From IMG/VR virus record IMGVR_UViG_3300046459_000406, positions 1-44,903 of that record: a stretch of DNA of 44,903 bases; one strand, 5' to 3'. The translations under genes and the position numbers were made by a program. The notes beneath the pieces are model-generated. The model was not told the origin of the DNA, ran no database searches, and was given only the letters and a program-made list of their open reading frames with translations. This document shows, piece by piece, positions 23,681-30,294 of this stretch. The stretch comes from a virus. How positions within the stretch are numbered: position 1 is the stretch's first letter; each line of letters begins with the position of its first letter.

Positions 23681-24780
23681 GGTTTTGTTCGCGCATTGTT
23701 CGAAACCCGCTCGGCATTGCCAAGCAGATGTCCGGCCTCACGACCAAGCCGATCACGGTCCGCTGTGCGGGTGTAAATCTCGGCCATCTGGTCCGAGGTC
23801 CAGCCGAACAACGCTTTCAATTGCGTCGTGGTAGCGCCATTGGTTGCCGCTGTGGTCGCCGCGATCTTGCGGACCCCATGGGCTGAGCCTGCCACCCCCG
23901 CCGCCTTGCAAGCATCCCGAAATAGGTTACCAAAGCTCTCCTTGGTCAACGGCTGACCACGCTCGCCGGCAATAAAGGTGAGTTCACCGCAGGGGCCGGC
24001 CGCCAGCGTCGCCGCCAACACCGGCAGCACCGGAACCACCGCGACGACAGTCCCGCCACTCTTTTCGGTTTTAATGCGCCCCACGCCATTCCTGACGTGC
24101 GGGCGGCCATAACAAACCGCATCCCCCCGCCGCAGTCCGCTATAAAGCAGCACGTCCAGCCACACCCGTTGCCGGGTGCCAAGCGGCCAGCGTTGTTGAT
24201 AGGCATCAACATCAGCCTCGGTCCAGGCAATAAACCCGTCACCCTTCTTGCGCGGCGGATTGCCGACCCCCGCAGTCGGGTCAGTCTTGACGTGCCCCGC
24301 GTCCGCCGCCCAGCGAAACAACCCACGCATGGCGTCAAGGAAATTGCGCGCCTGCGACGGTGTCTTCGCCCGGCGCTCCTTACCGGCGACGATGGCCTTG
24401 CGGTCGATCTTGCTCGCCGCGGTATGGCCCGCCGAACCGATGACATGAACGAAAATGTTGTCGCGCTGCCGCCGGGTTGCCTCCGACAAGCCACTCCACA
24501 CCGTGGTCTCGCGATAGCGAGCCAGCAGCCAAGCCAAACTGCCGACCGATGGCCCATCTTTTTTAGCGCGGGCCGGCGCCCCAGCCAACGCCGCCTGATA
24601 CTCGGCGATGAACTCCGGTGTGCCAAACGCCGCGGTAAGCCGGGTTCGTGGCCCCTGACCAATACGGACATACCAGACCACCCGACCGTGCTGAGTGACC
24701 TGGCGGACCAGGTGCGGCAGTTGGGTGGTGGGACGTGGCATGGGATCGATCCTGATGGGAGAAGGCATAGGACTTATCAT
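23647..24780 (-). CDS. int: Tyrosine recombinase (integrase)
   Basis: 377 aa, start ATG 24780 behind GAGGAGG. Catalyses site-specific insertion and excision of the prophage. Catalytic residues are visible: Arg217 in YSGLRRGD, Lys240 in KTEKSGG, His301 and Arg304 in AHGVRK, Trp327 in LFGWTSD and the nucleophile Tyr336 in AEIYTRTAD. The N-terminal half carries a core-binding SAM-like domain (RRQRDNIFVHVIGSAGHTAA ... FLDAMRGLFRWAADAG). It is the last gene of the leftward early operon, coupled to the 64-aa gene by ATGA. The putative attP lies at its 3' end. The stop overlaps an arm-type repeat. Confidence 0.95.
   Translation of the reverse strand: MISPMPSPIRIDPMPRPTTQLPHLVRQVTQHGRVVWYVRIGQGPRTRLTAAFGTPEFIAEYQAALAGAPARAKKDGPSVGSLAWLLARYRETTVWSGLSEATRRQRDNIFVHVIGSAGHTAASKIDRKAIVAGKERRAKTPSQARNFLDAMRGLFRWAADAGHVKTDPTAGVGNPPRKKGDGFIAWTEADVDAYQQRWPLGTRQRVWLDVLLYSGLRRGDAVCYGRPHVRNGVGRIKTEKSGGTVVAVVPVLPVLAATLAAGPCGELTFIAGERGQPLTKESFGNLFRDACKAAGVAGSAHGVRKIAATTAATNGATTTQLKALFGWTSDQMAEIYTRTADRDRLGREAGHLLGNAERVSNNARTKPPSPLFPGSLT
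24769..24780. promoter_or_regulatory. Weak operator-like sequence at the integrase start
   Basis: AGGACTTATCAT matches AGGA-N4-TCCT with one mismatch but lies inside the first four codons of the integrase gene, so it may be coincidence. Confidence 0.2.
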
Positions 24781-24971
24781 AGGACCACCTCCTCGTCATC
24801 AGGGATTTCGGCCGGTATGGAGGGCGGCGAGGGCGCAATGCGGATCAGAATGACCGACTGTCCCGCCACCACGCGGACCTCGACCTCGGCGGCGCCGGCC
24901 TGCTTGGCGGCACGAATGGCGCGCGCCACATCAGCCTGGGTTATGGTTGCGGCGCGGCGGGACATACACAC
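24777..24971 (-). CDS. Small protein preceding integrase, candidate directionality factor
   Basis: 64 aa, ATGA-coupled to the integrase. The N-terminus MSRRAATITQADVARAIRAAKQAG is a helix followed by strands (EVEVRVVAGQSVILIRIAPS), a type of small protein I have often seen directly before integrases in rhizobial prophages and islands. Position and size suggest an excisionase-like or integrase accessory role, but there is no canonical winged-helix motif. The start could be Met 24971 or the Met two codons on. Function inferred from context only. Confidence 0.65.
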   Translation of the reverse strand: MCMSRRAATITQADVARAIRAAKQAGAAEVEVRVVAGQSVILIRIAPSPPSIPAEIPDDEEVVL

Positions 24972-24978
24972 ACCTGAA

Positions 24979-25491
24979 TTACTCCGTAGCCTTCCTGCGT
25001 GGCGTCAACGAAAACGCCCACTCCAAAATATTGAAGCTCGGCAGATCGTTCGACGTGCCTCGAGCAACCTTTTCAAGATGTCGCCAGGTCGGCTTGGACA
25101 ACGACTGCAGCGCCAACTGCTGCTGAATTGAATTGACCGAAAACCGTGCCTGTCCATCGATGGTCAAGTTGTTGATCTCGACAATGGCTGACTCATCGCC
25201 GCCACGATCGAGTTTGCGGCGGGCGCCATTCAGCCACCAGCTTGGCAGGCGATCGGCAATCTTCTGATCGGTGAGACGTTCAATACCAATGCCGGGCCTT
25301 ACTGTAACCCAAACCTGAGCGTGATCGCGTCTGAGAATAGTTCGGGCGTAACGCAAGTGATGGTCTTTTGGCCCAACCTTGTATTCTGTGGCCGCAGTGA
25401 TTTGCGCATAGGTCAGTTGCTGACCTTTGTCATGAGCGCGCAAATATTGCATGAGGCGATCGGTGATAACAGATCGTTCAAATAGAGCCAT
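24979..25491 (-). CDS. Hypothetical protein of the leftward early operon
   Basis: 170 aa. The N-terminal 70 residues look helical with a possible winged-helix layout (VITDRLMQYLRAHDKGQQLTYAQI ... YARTILRRDHAQVWVTV), which could bind nucleic acid. The rest is mixed, with SWWLNGARRKLDRGG and QQLALQSLSKPTWRHLE. A TATAAT (25505-25510, minus strand) lies 14 bases before the ATG, so besides read-through it might have its own promoter, giving a very short leader. No family recognised with confidence. Confidence 0.65.
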   Translation of the reverse strand: MALFERSVITDRLMQYLRAHDKGQQLTYAQITAATEYKVGPKDHHLRYARTILRRDHAQVWVTVRPGIGIERLTDQKIADRLPSWWLNGARRKLDRGGDESAIVEINNLTIDGQARFSVNSIQQQLALQSLSKPTWRHLEKVARGTSNDLPSFNILEWAFSLTPRRKATE

Positions 25492-25505
25492 TGGTCAAAT
25501 TCCGA

Positions 25506-25829
25506 TTATAGCGTTGCGTAGCGTTGCGGGGCGCCGCGCTGCCGGGCGACGAGGCGTGCTGCGGAGCGAAGCGTTGCGGCGCGTTGTGTAGCGATGCGTG
25601 GCGCGAAGTAGCGAGGCGTCGCGGCGCAATGGCAAATGACGTTGCGTGGCGTTGTGAAGCGCGGAGGAGCGGCGTGTCGTGGAGCGTGGCGTCGCGCGGT
25701 GGAGCGGAGCGCTGCGGTGCGGCGTAAAGCGAGACGTTGCGTTGTGTTGCGGTGCGGAGTGGTGAGTTGCAGTGCGATGCGCGGCGCAGTGCTGCGACGT
25801 GCTGCGACGAGGTGCGGAGCGGCGGTCAT
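25506..25829 (-). CDS. Possible repeat-encoded basic peptide
   Basis: 107 aa (Arg, Thr, Ala, Pro and His-rich; begins MTAAPHLVAARRSTAPR). ATG 25829 overlaps the stop of the 195-aa gene and has GGAGG 11 bases upstream, as in other coupled genes of this operon. But the DNA is a degenerate 5-bp repeat, and other frames on both strands are also open, so openness here is no proof of coding. Treat it as an alternative reading of the repeat. Confidence 0.25.
   Translation of the reverse strand: MTAAPHLVAARRSTAPRIALQLTTPHRNTTQRLALRRTAALRSTARRHAPRHAAPPRFTTPRNVICHCAATPRYFAPRIATQRAATLRSAARLVARQRGAPQRYATL
25511..25825. repeat. Degenerate pentanucleotide array (GCGNN)n
   Basis: About 63 consecutive 5-base units fill the gap between two leftward genes. 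From 25511 to about 25625 most units read GCGNN (for example GCGTT GCGTA GCGTT GCGGG). From about 25641 to 25825 the phase shifts and units read GNNGC. On the minus (transcribed) strand this is a GCNNC-type repeat. The last two bases of each unit vary freely, so it is not a recent exact microsatellite. No terminator, tRNA or protein family explains it. The 334 bases between the flanking genes hold nothing else obvious except TATAAT at 25505-25510. Confidence 0.9.
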
Positions 25830-26413
25830 AAATTAAAATCCTCCCATTCAAATTTTGTTACACGAAAGCGGCCATTAGTGCCGCCTTTCTCGGCACGAAA
25901 CCGGCCGATCCCAACAATTATTCCCATCGCTTTGGCGTGGGTCTCAAAGACCTCTCTTGTGATGATGTCATCAGTAATCAGATAAACAAACGTGGCATGA
26001 TATTTTGGGATCGATGGGAAGCGCCGTGTCACGCGCTTGCCTGATCCGCGGACACCATCGGCATTGGCCTGGATGGTCACCTTATCAGCGTCAGCCGGCT
26101 TGATTGCTTTGCCGTTCGCGATCGGTGCATCAGCTTCTGCAATCACACCTGACGTAAAAAAATTCTTATAGGTTGCACCCCGCCGGCCCTGAACCTTGAG
26201 GCCAAGTTTCTGTGCGGCGTTGTCGATGCACTGCTTCTGTGCCATGGCCGGAATGCACACAACACCCTCACTGTTGACCGTACATTTCTGGCGCCATGTA
26301 CGTTCGTCATAATCATCATGGCTTTCACGATCATGCATTTCAGCATCGTGTTTTGCACTTTGCGAATATGGCGAGCCAGGAATGTTTTCGATGAATACCT
26401 GCACACGTTTCAC
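25826..26413 (-). CDS. Conserved phage protein of unknown function
   Basis: 195 aa, GTG start at 26413 behind GGAGG (7 bases), 2 bases after the preceding stop. Recognisable phage-type blocks are SPYSQSAKHDAEMHDRESHDDYDERTWRQ (quoted only as start SPYSQS and end DDYDERTW), VVCIPAMAQKQCIDNAAQKLG, GSGKRVTRRFPSIP, DDIITREVFETHAKAMGIIVGIGRF and the final GTNGRFRV. I have met this set of motifs in small proteins of early regions of many proteobacterial phages, but no activity is known to me. Early operon position suggests a role in DNA metabolism or host takeover. Confidence 0.7.
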   Translation of the reverse strand: MKRVQVFIENIPGSPYSQSAKHDAEMHDRESHDDYDERTWRQKCTVNSEGVVCIPAMAQKQCIDNAAQKLGLKVQGRRGATYKNFFTSGVIAEADAPIANGKAIKPADADKVTIQANADGVRGSGKRVTRRFPSIPKYHATFVYLITDDIITREVFETHAKAMGIIVGIGRFRAEKGGTNGRFRVTKFEWEDFNL

Positions 26414-26415
26414 GT

Positions 26416-26595
26416 TTAATCCTCCCTTGTTATCTTGATGATATCGACATCAACGGTATCGCCGGCCAATTCGTCGGCAATGATGTTCCAATTTTCAGCC
26501 TCGTGACGGGCCTCGTCTTTGGACGCAGCCTCCACGGCAATAGTGAGAAAACGCACAACCTGTATCTCGACCGACCACCGTGGAAGCGCGCACAT
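26416..26595 (-). CDS. Small acidic early protein
   Basis: 59 aa, start ATG 26595 overlapping the upstream stop (TGATG). The sequence (MCALPRWSVEIQVVRFLTIA ... VEAASKDEARHEAENWNIIA ... DTVDVDIIKITRED) has a beta-alpha-beta look with a helix rich in Glu/Ala, resembling small single-domain phage proteins such as DpnD/PcfM-like ones. It is part of the gap-free leftward operon and its end carries the ribosome site of the next gene. Function is unknown. Confidence 0.65.
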   Translation of the reverse strand: MCALPRWSVEIQVVRFLTIAVEAASKDEARHEAENWNIIADELAGDTVDVDIIKITRED

Positions 26596-26942
26596 CAGCG
26601 TCGCTCCAGTCTGGCGACCAGATCCTCCAACTTTTTTGTCTCTTGCAGGCCGCTGTCGATGGCCTCGATGAAATTGGCGAATTTTTCCAAGGACGCTTTG
26701 TTCTCAAGGACCGCCATCAACTTCAGACTTTGCAGCCGGCTGATCAGGCTTTCGATCCGCTCCACCACCAGGCTCTCGACATTATTGGTGATGTCAGAGA
26801 TCTGGCCGATCAGGATATCCTTGCCGGCGCGAGAGACTGTTGGGGTTGGTTGAGTTGGCTTGGTCGTTTCACTCAATTGCTGATCCACGGATTTTCTCCA
26901 TTCGTTTTCCACGCTAGTCCACTCATCGTCGATGATCATCAA
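26595..26942 (-). CDS. Helical early protein
   Basis: 115 aa. Charged and helical; residues about 40-115 form likely coiled coil (DILIGQISDITNNVESLVVE, RIESLISRLQSLKLMAVLEN, SLEKFANFIEAIDSGLQETK). The middle has a Thr/Pro-rich linker (TTKPTQPTPTVS). Start ATG 26942 lacks a clear ribosome site and may rely on coupling to the 26-aa ORF before it; a TTG just upstream is an alternative. No family is recognised. Confidence 0.6.
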   Translation of the reverse strand: MMIIDDEWTSVENEWRKSVDQQLSETTKPTQPTPTVSRAGKDILIGQISDITNNVESLVVERIESLISRLQSLKLMAVLENKASLEKFANFIEAIDSGLQETKKLEDLVARLERR

Positions 26943-26952
26943 ATTGGCGGTA

Positions 26953-27033
26953 TCACCGCCGCCGGCAGCAGTACATCATCACTGAATGGCTCAGCTCGCT
27001 GAGCCAGGCGATGTTCGTTTCGATGTCAGTCAT
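26953..27033 (-). CDS. Tiny ORF with strong ribosome site
   Basis: 26 aa (MTDIETNIAWLSELSHSVMM then YCCRRR). AAGGAG lies 8 bases before the ATG, the best ribosome site of this operon. It stops 10 bases before the next start and may be a small protein or a leader that couples translation. Confidence 0.4.
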   Translation of the reverse strand: MTDIETNIAWLSELSHSVMMYCCRRR

Positions 27034-27036
27034 TGC

Positions 27037-27141
27037 TTAACTCCTTTTGATTGCGGGCTGGAGCAACGTCCCCATCACAGGGATCCTCGCTCCAGCCCTA
27101 ACGCCATGCGCGGCCAGCGACATGGCGTATCTGAATTTCAT
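27037..27141 (-). CDS. Tiny ORF coupled to the preceding early gene
   Basis: 34 aa (MKFRYAMSLAAHGVRAGARI then PVMGTLLQPAIKRS), with an ATGA overlap to the 94-aa gene and its stop inside the ribosome site of the 26-aa ORF. It contains a 10-bp inverted repeat (27055-27064 / 27089-27098). Evidence is only the operon-style overlaps. Confidence 0.4.
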   Translation of the reverse strand: MKFRYAMSLAAHGVRAGARIPVMGTLLQPAIKRS

Positions 27142-27422
27142 CGGACTGGCGGCACTACTGACGCCGGCAGCGCCACGTCCTCACCAAACGGCTCGGCGAG
27201 CTCGGCCTCGGCTTCGTCAATCAGATCCTTAGTGACATCCTCGGCGACACGCTGCGGCACGGCGCCGTAAGCGGAGGCAAAACAGATCCGATCGATCTGT
27301 ACGATGTTGTCGAACTCGCGGCTCTTGATGCGGCTGACAACCTGCGCACGGGTCAAAGCCGGATCGACAATGGCCTCCAGGCCATCATCACCGTAATCAC
27401 ACATGACGACGAAATATTCCAT
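27138..27422 (-). CDS. First gene of the leftward early operon
   Basis: 94 aa, start ATG 27422 with GGAGG 8 bases upstream; a Met 11 codons earlier would lie at the operator. Begins MEYFVVMCDYGDDGLEAIVD, then helix ALTRAQVVSRIKSRE and an acidic C-terminal part (DEAEAELAEPFGEDV). A clear promoter (27454-27483) with two operator sites lies just upstream, so this is the counterpart of the first PL-transcribed gene of lambda. No known family; the size and acidic nature would fit an inhibitor or regulator, which is speculation. Confidence 0.65.
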   Translation of the reverse strand: MEYFVVMCDYGDDGLEAIVDPALTRAQVVSRIKSREFDNIVQIDRICFASAYGAVPQRVAEDVTKDLIDEAEAELAEPFGEDVALPASVVPPVR

Positions 27423-27440
27423 GAGGCAGTCCTCCGAAAA

Positions 27441-27483
27441 AGGACACTTCCTCAATATAGGACTACTCCGAAAAAAGAGTCAA
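27441..27483 (-). promoter_or_regulatory. Leftward early promoter with two operators (PL/OL-like)
   Basis: On the minus strand TTGACT (27478-27483), an 18-bp spacer and TATATT (27454-27459). Operator CGGAGTAGTCCT (27459-27470, one mismatch) sits in the spacer, and perfect AGGAAGTGTCCT (27441-27452) covers the likely transcription start. Repressor bound at either would block transcription of the integrase operon. Confidence 0.7.
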
Positions 27484-27529
27484 ATATGCCGCGCCCAAAA
27501 TGTCTGGGGAAAATGTAACAAAGTGAAAT

Positions 27530-27541
27530 AGGAATTTACCT
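27530..27541. promoter_or_regulatory. Possible additional operator AGGAATTTACCT
   Basis: One mismatch to AGGA-N4-TCCT and nearly the same as the site at 28300-28311. It overlaps the end of the repressor gene, upstream of the leftward promoter. Confidence 0.35.
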
Positions 27542-28261
27542 ACGCGGGAACACAGCCACCACCAGATGGCAGACCGGCCATTCCGATTTCTTCAGGCTGT
27601 AGACCTTGTGGGGCTTATGCTGGCAGACCTTCCAGGCGCCGTCATTGGCCGACACCAGCTGCCGCACCAATACATTGGTATCGGGATCCGCTGACGACCG
27701 GAATAGACAGGCGTCACCATTCTTTGCCGGCAGATGCGGATGCACCTGGACAGTGGCGCCGTTCTTGACCTCTGGATCCATTGCATCGTCGATGACGATC
27801 AAGCCGTAGGCGTCGTCGACATGCAATAAAAAATTCGGCCGCAACATGCGGTCGATCGGTTTCACACTCATGACCATCGCTCCTCCAGCAACTTGAGTTG
27901 TTGCAAACACAGGGAGGTCTTGCGTCATTTCACTTATAGGAAAAAACCTTGGCGAGTCCAGCGGTATTTGCTTGCCGCCAGTCATAGAGATGGCAGATGG
28001 CGCCTGCGATTGCAGGCGATCTCCATTTTTGATGTAAGGACGTGATGTGAGCGGCGTCGACTTGCCGCGTAATTGATTTTCATCGATGCCGAGCAACTCG
28101 GCGAGCCTGATGCGCTCGCGTTCGTGCAATTCTTCCGGCACGCCTCTGCGCAAAAACTGCTGCAGATAGCTGGCGTTGCGGCCGATTTTGAGTGAGGCCT
28201 CGCTCATGCTGAGCCGCGCCTCTTCCAGTTGTTTTTTTATTAGTTCGCGCACGATGTCCAT
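27536..28261 (-). CDS. Phage repressor, HTH plus S24-like domain lacking the Ser/Lys dyad
   Basis: 241 aa. Residues about 15-40 (LSMSEASLKIGRNASYLQQF) are a helix-turn-helix DNA-binding domain. The C-terminal half (from about 115) has the LexA/CI fold pattern, including a possible cleavage dipeptide Ala125-Gly126 in QVAGG and VQVHPHLPAKNGD. In active S24 peptidases the motif is G-S-M-x-P and a later Lys; here the Ser position is Ala160 (IDDAMDP) and the Lys position is Arg200 (VLVRQL). Self-cleavage is therefore unlikely. It lies between two operator clusters, leftward, like lambda cI. Inferred to keep lysogeny and to bind AGGA-N4-TCCT. Confidence 0.85.
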   Translation of the reverse strand: MDIVRELIKKQLEEARLSMSEASLKIGRNASYLQQFLRRGVPEELHERERIRLAELLGIDENQLRGKSTPLTSRPYIKNGDRLQSQAPSAISMTGGKQIPLDSPRFFPISEMTQDLPVFATTQVAGGAMVMSVKPIDRMLRPNFLLHVDDAYGLIVIDDAMDPEVKNGATVQVHPHLPAKNGDACLFRSSADPDTNVLVRQLVSANDGAWKVCQHKPHKVYSLKKSEWPVCHLVVAVFPRR

Positions 28262-28272
28262 TCCTCTATCCT

Positions 28273-28333
28273 AGGACATCTCCTAACGCAATGGCACGAA
28301 GGAATTGACCTTGATTAAAACAGGACTTTTCCT
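28273..28333. promoter_or_regulatory. Three-site right operator (OR-like)
   Basis: AGGACATCTCCT (28273-28284), AGGAATTGACCT (28300-28311, one mismatch) and AGGACTTTTCCT (28322-28333) are spaced 27 and 22 bp apart, between the divergent repressor and Cro-like genes. The count and spacing mirror the three-site operators of lambdoid phages. Confidence 0.75.
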
Positions 28334-28339
28334 TAATGT
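28311..28339 (+). promoter_or_regulatory. Rightward early promoter (PR-like)
   Basis: TTGATT (28311-28316), 17-bp spacer, TAATGT (28334-28339). The third operator fills most of the spacer. The expected start (about 28346) is next to the ATG at 28348, so the first mRNA would be leaderless. Confidence 0.65.
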
Positions 28340-28347
28340 GGTGGATA

Positions 28348-28563
28348 ATGGACACCACACCCACAGCGGCACTGCTCGCCGACATCGAGAAATTCCTGAA
28401 AAAAACAGGAATGGCTCCAAGCGCGTTCGGCGGACAGGCAGTGGGCGACCCTAGTCTGATCAACAATCTGCGCGACGGCCGCGAACTTCGCTACCGGACC
28501 ACTCTCAAGGTCCGTGATTTTATGATCAATCACACGACCCATCGGCAGCGGCAGTCCGCTTAG
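28348..28563 (+). CDS. Cro-like HTH protein
   Basis: 71 aa from ATG 28348; an ATG at 28336 lies in the promoter -10 region and is less likely. The pattern ADIEKFLKKTGMAPSAFGGQ then AVGDPSLINNLRDGRELRYR and TLKVRDFMINH is a helix-turn-helix type widespread in alphaproteobacteria (FL..TGM.PS.FG..AVGDP.L...LR.GR). As the first gene of the rightward operon, divergent from the repressor and sharing its operators, it is the natural Cro counterpart that would switch off repressor synthesis. No ribosome site is visible, in line with leaderless translation. Confidence 0.75.
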   Translation: MDTTPTAALLADIEKFLKKTGMAPSAFGGQAVGDPSLINNLRDGRELRYRTTLKVRDFMINHTTHRQRQSA

Positions 28564-28601
28564 TCCCGGCGGCTGTTCCCCGAGTTTGGAGCGCTTCACC
28601 C

Positions 28602-29141
28602 ATGACAGCGCAATCGGATCGTTTTGCCCGGAGCTCTGCGGTTGCACCCCCTGTACCCGCGGATGCGGAGGGTGTCGCACTGTCCTCCCCGGTTCAGGGC
28701 GGCACCCGACGCACCCAACAACGGACCCCGGTCGAGCAGCGTCTCATTGAATTGCATGCTCTGCACGGCGCTGCCGAATTGTCATTCGCGGAGATTGCGT
28801 GGCGGTTGAACGACGAGTTCAACATGCAGATGAGCCGCAACGCGGTGATCGGCCGGGTTCACCGCATGCAGTTGCCGCCACGGGTCACATTCAAGCGCGG
28901 TGGCCGGCCGGTTAAAATCGCAGCCCCCAAAAAACCGCTGATCGTCAAGCAAAAACCCAAGCCAGCGGCGCTGGCACTACCGCGCAATCTGCCACTGCTG
29001 AAACTCAAGCAACACGACTGCCGCTACGCCACGGTCGGCGATGAGGCGCCATACCTGTTCTGCGCCCAGGCAACCGTTGAAAACAGTTCGTGGTGCGCCG
29101 TGCATTTCAAGGCCGTGCATAACGACGTGAGGTTGCTGTGA
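28602..29141 (+). CDS. GcrA-like regulator
   Basis: 179 aa. After a 40-residue disordered start, residues 43-94 give the GcrA DNA-binding domain (LSFAEIAWRLND ... MSRNAVIGRVHRMQLPPR). A basic linker follows, then the C-terminal module with Cys140, Cys154, Cys165 and His168 (DCRYATVGDEAPYLFCAQA, SSWCAVHF). In Caulobacter and relatives GcrA binds sigma-70 and stimulates promoters carrying methylated GANTC. A phage copy as the second rightward early gene could steer host RNA polymerase to phage promoters or disturb the cell cycle. The N-terminal tryptophan of classical GcrA is missing and the linker is longer, so function is inferred. Confidence 0.75.
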   Translation: MTAQSDRFARSSAVAPPVPADAEGVALSSPVQGGTRRTQQRTPVEQRLIELHALHGAAELSFAEIAWRLNDEFNMQMSRNAVIGRVHRMQLPPRVTFKRGGRPVKIAAPKKPLIVKQKPKPAALALPRNLPLLKLKQHDCRYATVGDEAPYLFCAQATVENSSWCAVHFKAVHNDVRLL

Positions 29142-29500
29142 AACTGCAGCCTTCTGAGCACCAGTTCCAGTCGGCGCTGTGCGAGCTGCTCGACGTGCAA
29201 GCCAAGCCCGATCTGGTCTGGTTCGCCATTCCCTCGGGCGGCCATCGCCACATCGCCGTCGCCAAAATGCTCAAGGCCGAGGGCGTCAAGCGCGGCATTC
29301 CCGATCTGGCGTTCCTACTGCCCCAAGGCAAAACCGCGTGGCTCGAGCTCAAGGTCAAGAGCGGCCGGCTGTCGCCATTCCAGAAGGCGTTTCGCGACCA
29401 GGCGCAGACGCTCGGCCACCAGTGGGGCATCGCCAAGGACATGAACGAAGCGCTGGTGTTCCTGAGTTGGATCGATGCGTTGAAGAGGTCGGTACGATGA
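29138..29500 (+). CDS. VRR-NUC domain nuclease
   Basis: 120 aa; GTG start at 29138 overlaps the stop of the GcrA-like gene. The whole protein is a VRR-NUC fold: IPSGGHRHIAVAKMLKAEGV, then KRGIPDLAFLLPQGKTAWLE with Asp56, Glu70 and Lys72 (the PD-ExK catalytic set) and SPFQKAFRDQAQTLGH. Phage members are probably structure-specific DNA nucleases used in recombination or junction processing; alone they have the size expected of a stand-alone enzyme. Coupled to the RecB-like gene by overlap, suggesting joint use. Confidence 0.85.
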   Translation: MKLQPSEHQFQSALCELLDVQAKPDLVWFAIPSGGHRHIAVAKMLKAEGVKRGIPDLAFLLPQGKTAWLELKVKSGRLSPFQKAFRDQAQTLGHQWGIAKDMNEALVFLSWIDALKRSVR

Positions 29501-30231
29501 TCGCAAACTACATCCGCCACTCGCCGTCCGCACTCAACCTATTTGCCGCCAGTCCCGCTATGTTTGTTCTCGAAAGGGTGCTGATGATCAAGCAGCCGGT
29601 CGGTGTGCCGGCACACCGCGGCGTCGGTGTCGAGGATGGCGTGACGTTCGGCCTGCTCAACCCCGAGGCGCCGCTCAAGGACTGCATCGAAGTCGCACAA
29701 CTCAAGTATGACACGCTCACTGCACTCTCAACCGACGACCGGCGCCAGAAATACCGCGACAATATTTCCGACATGGTGGCCATGGCGCTGGAGGAATTGC
29801 GCCCCTACGGCGTCCCGTCGCACACCCAGGGCCTGGTCGAGTGGAAGCCGGAAGGCCTGACGCTGCCGATCATCGGGATCTATGACTATCATTGGCAGGA
29901 TCACAACATCACCACTGATTTGAAGACGACGGAAAGGATGCCGTCCGCCATCAAGATCAACCACGCCAAGCAGGTTGCGCTCTATGTGACATCGAACAAC
30001 GCCGCGGCAAGAATTACTTATGCCACGCCGAAAAAATGCGTGACCTACAACGTCGAAAACACCGACGCCCACCGAGCGGCACTGCACCAGATTGCGCTCA
30101 AGGTCGAAAAGTTTCTGGCGCTGTCGAATGACCCGCAATTCTTCATCGACATCACCGTGCCAGACCTGGATTCATTTTATTGGACAGCGCCGGCCGCGCG
30201 ACAATTGGCTTACGAGCATTGGCACATCTGA
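29497..30231 (+). CDS. RecB/Cas4-like PD-(D/E)XK exonuclease
   Basis: 244 aa, ATG 29497 overlapping the previous stop. The N-terminus (IRHSPSALNLFAASPAMFVLE) and RGVGVEDGV (Glu46) are typical of the PDDEXK_1 family, with the catalytic motif II/III at GIYDYHWQD (Asp130) and TTDLKTTERMP (Asp141, Lys143). A final YEHWHI segment follows. There is no Cys cluster of the Cas4 iron-sulfur type, so it is closer to phage RecB-like exonucleases that resect DNA ends. Lies in a block with VRR-NUC, SSB-like and primase-helicase genes: a replication/recombination module. Confidence 0.8.
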   Translation: MIANYIRHSPSALNLFAASPAMFVLERVLMIKQPVGVPAHRGVGVEDGVTFGLLNPEAPLKDCIEVAQLKYDTLTALSTDDRRQKYRDNISDMVAMALEELRPYGVPSHTQGLVEWKPEGLTLPIIGIYDYHWQDHNITTDLKTTERMPSAIKINHAKQVALYVTSNNAAARITYATPKKCVTYNVENTDAHRAALHQIALKVEKFLALSNDPQFFIDITVPDLDSFYWTAPAARQLAYEHWHI

Positions 30232-30294
30232 AATTTCCCGACACCGGGAATGGCGCGCTGCGAGCCGATCGCAGCCTTGTAGTGGAGAAAAATC

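Noticed and set aside
24097-25131. 344-aa plus-strand frame
   Set aside because: It is the shadow of the integrase gene and its upstream neighbours; Arg/Pro-rich composition with no motif.
25511-25825. CRISPR array
   Set aside because: Units are 5 bases with no spacers of constant length.
25495-25851. Long open frames on both strands in the pentanucleotide region
   Set aside because: A 5-base repeat without stop-like units leaves several frames open, so length alone is no evidence of coding; only the coupled 107-aa frame is listed, with low confidence.
27938-27949. AGGAAAAAACCT as a further operator
   Set aside because: Lies within the repressor coding sequence away from a promoter and has a mismatch; probably chance.
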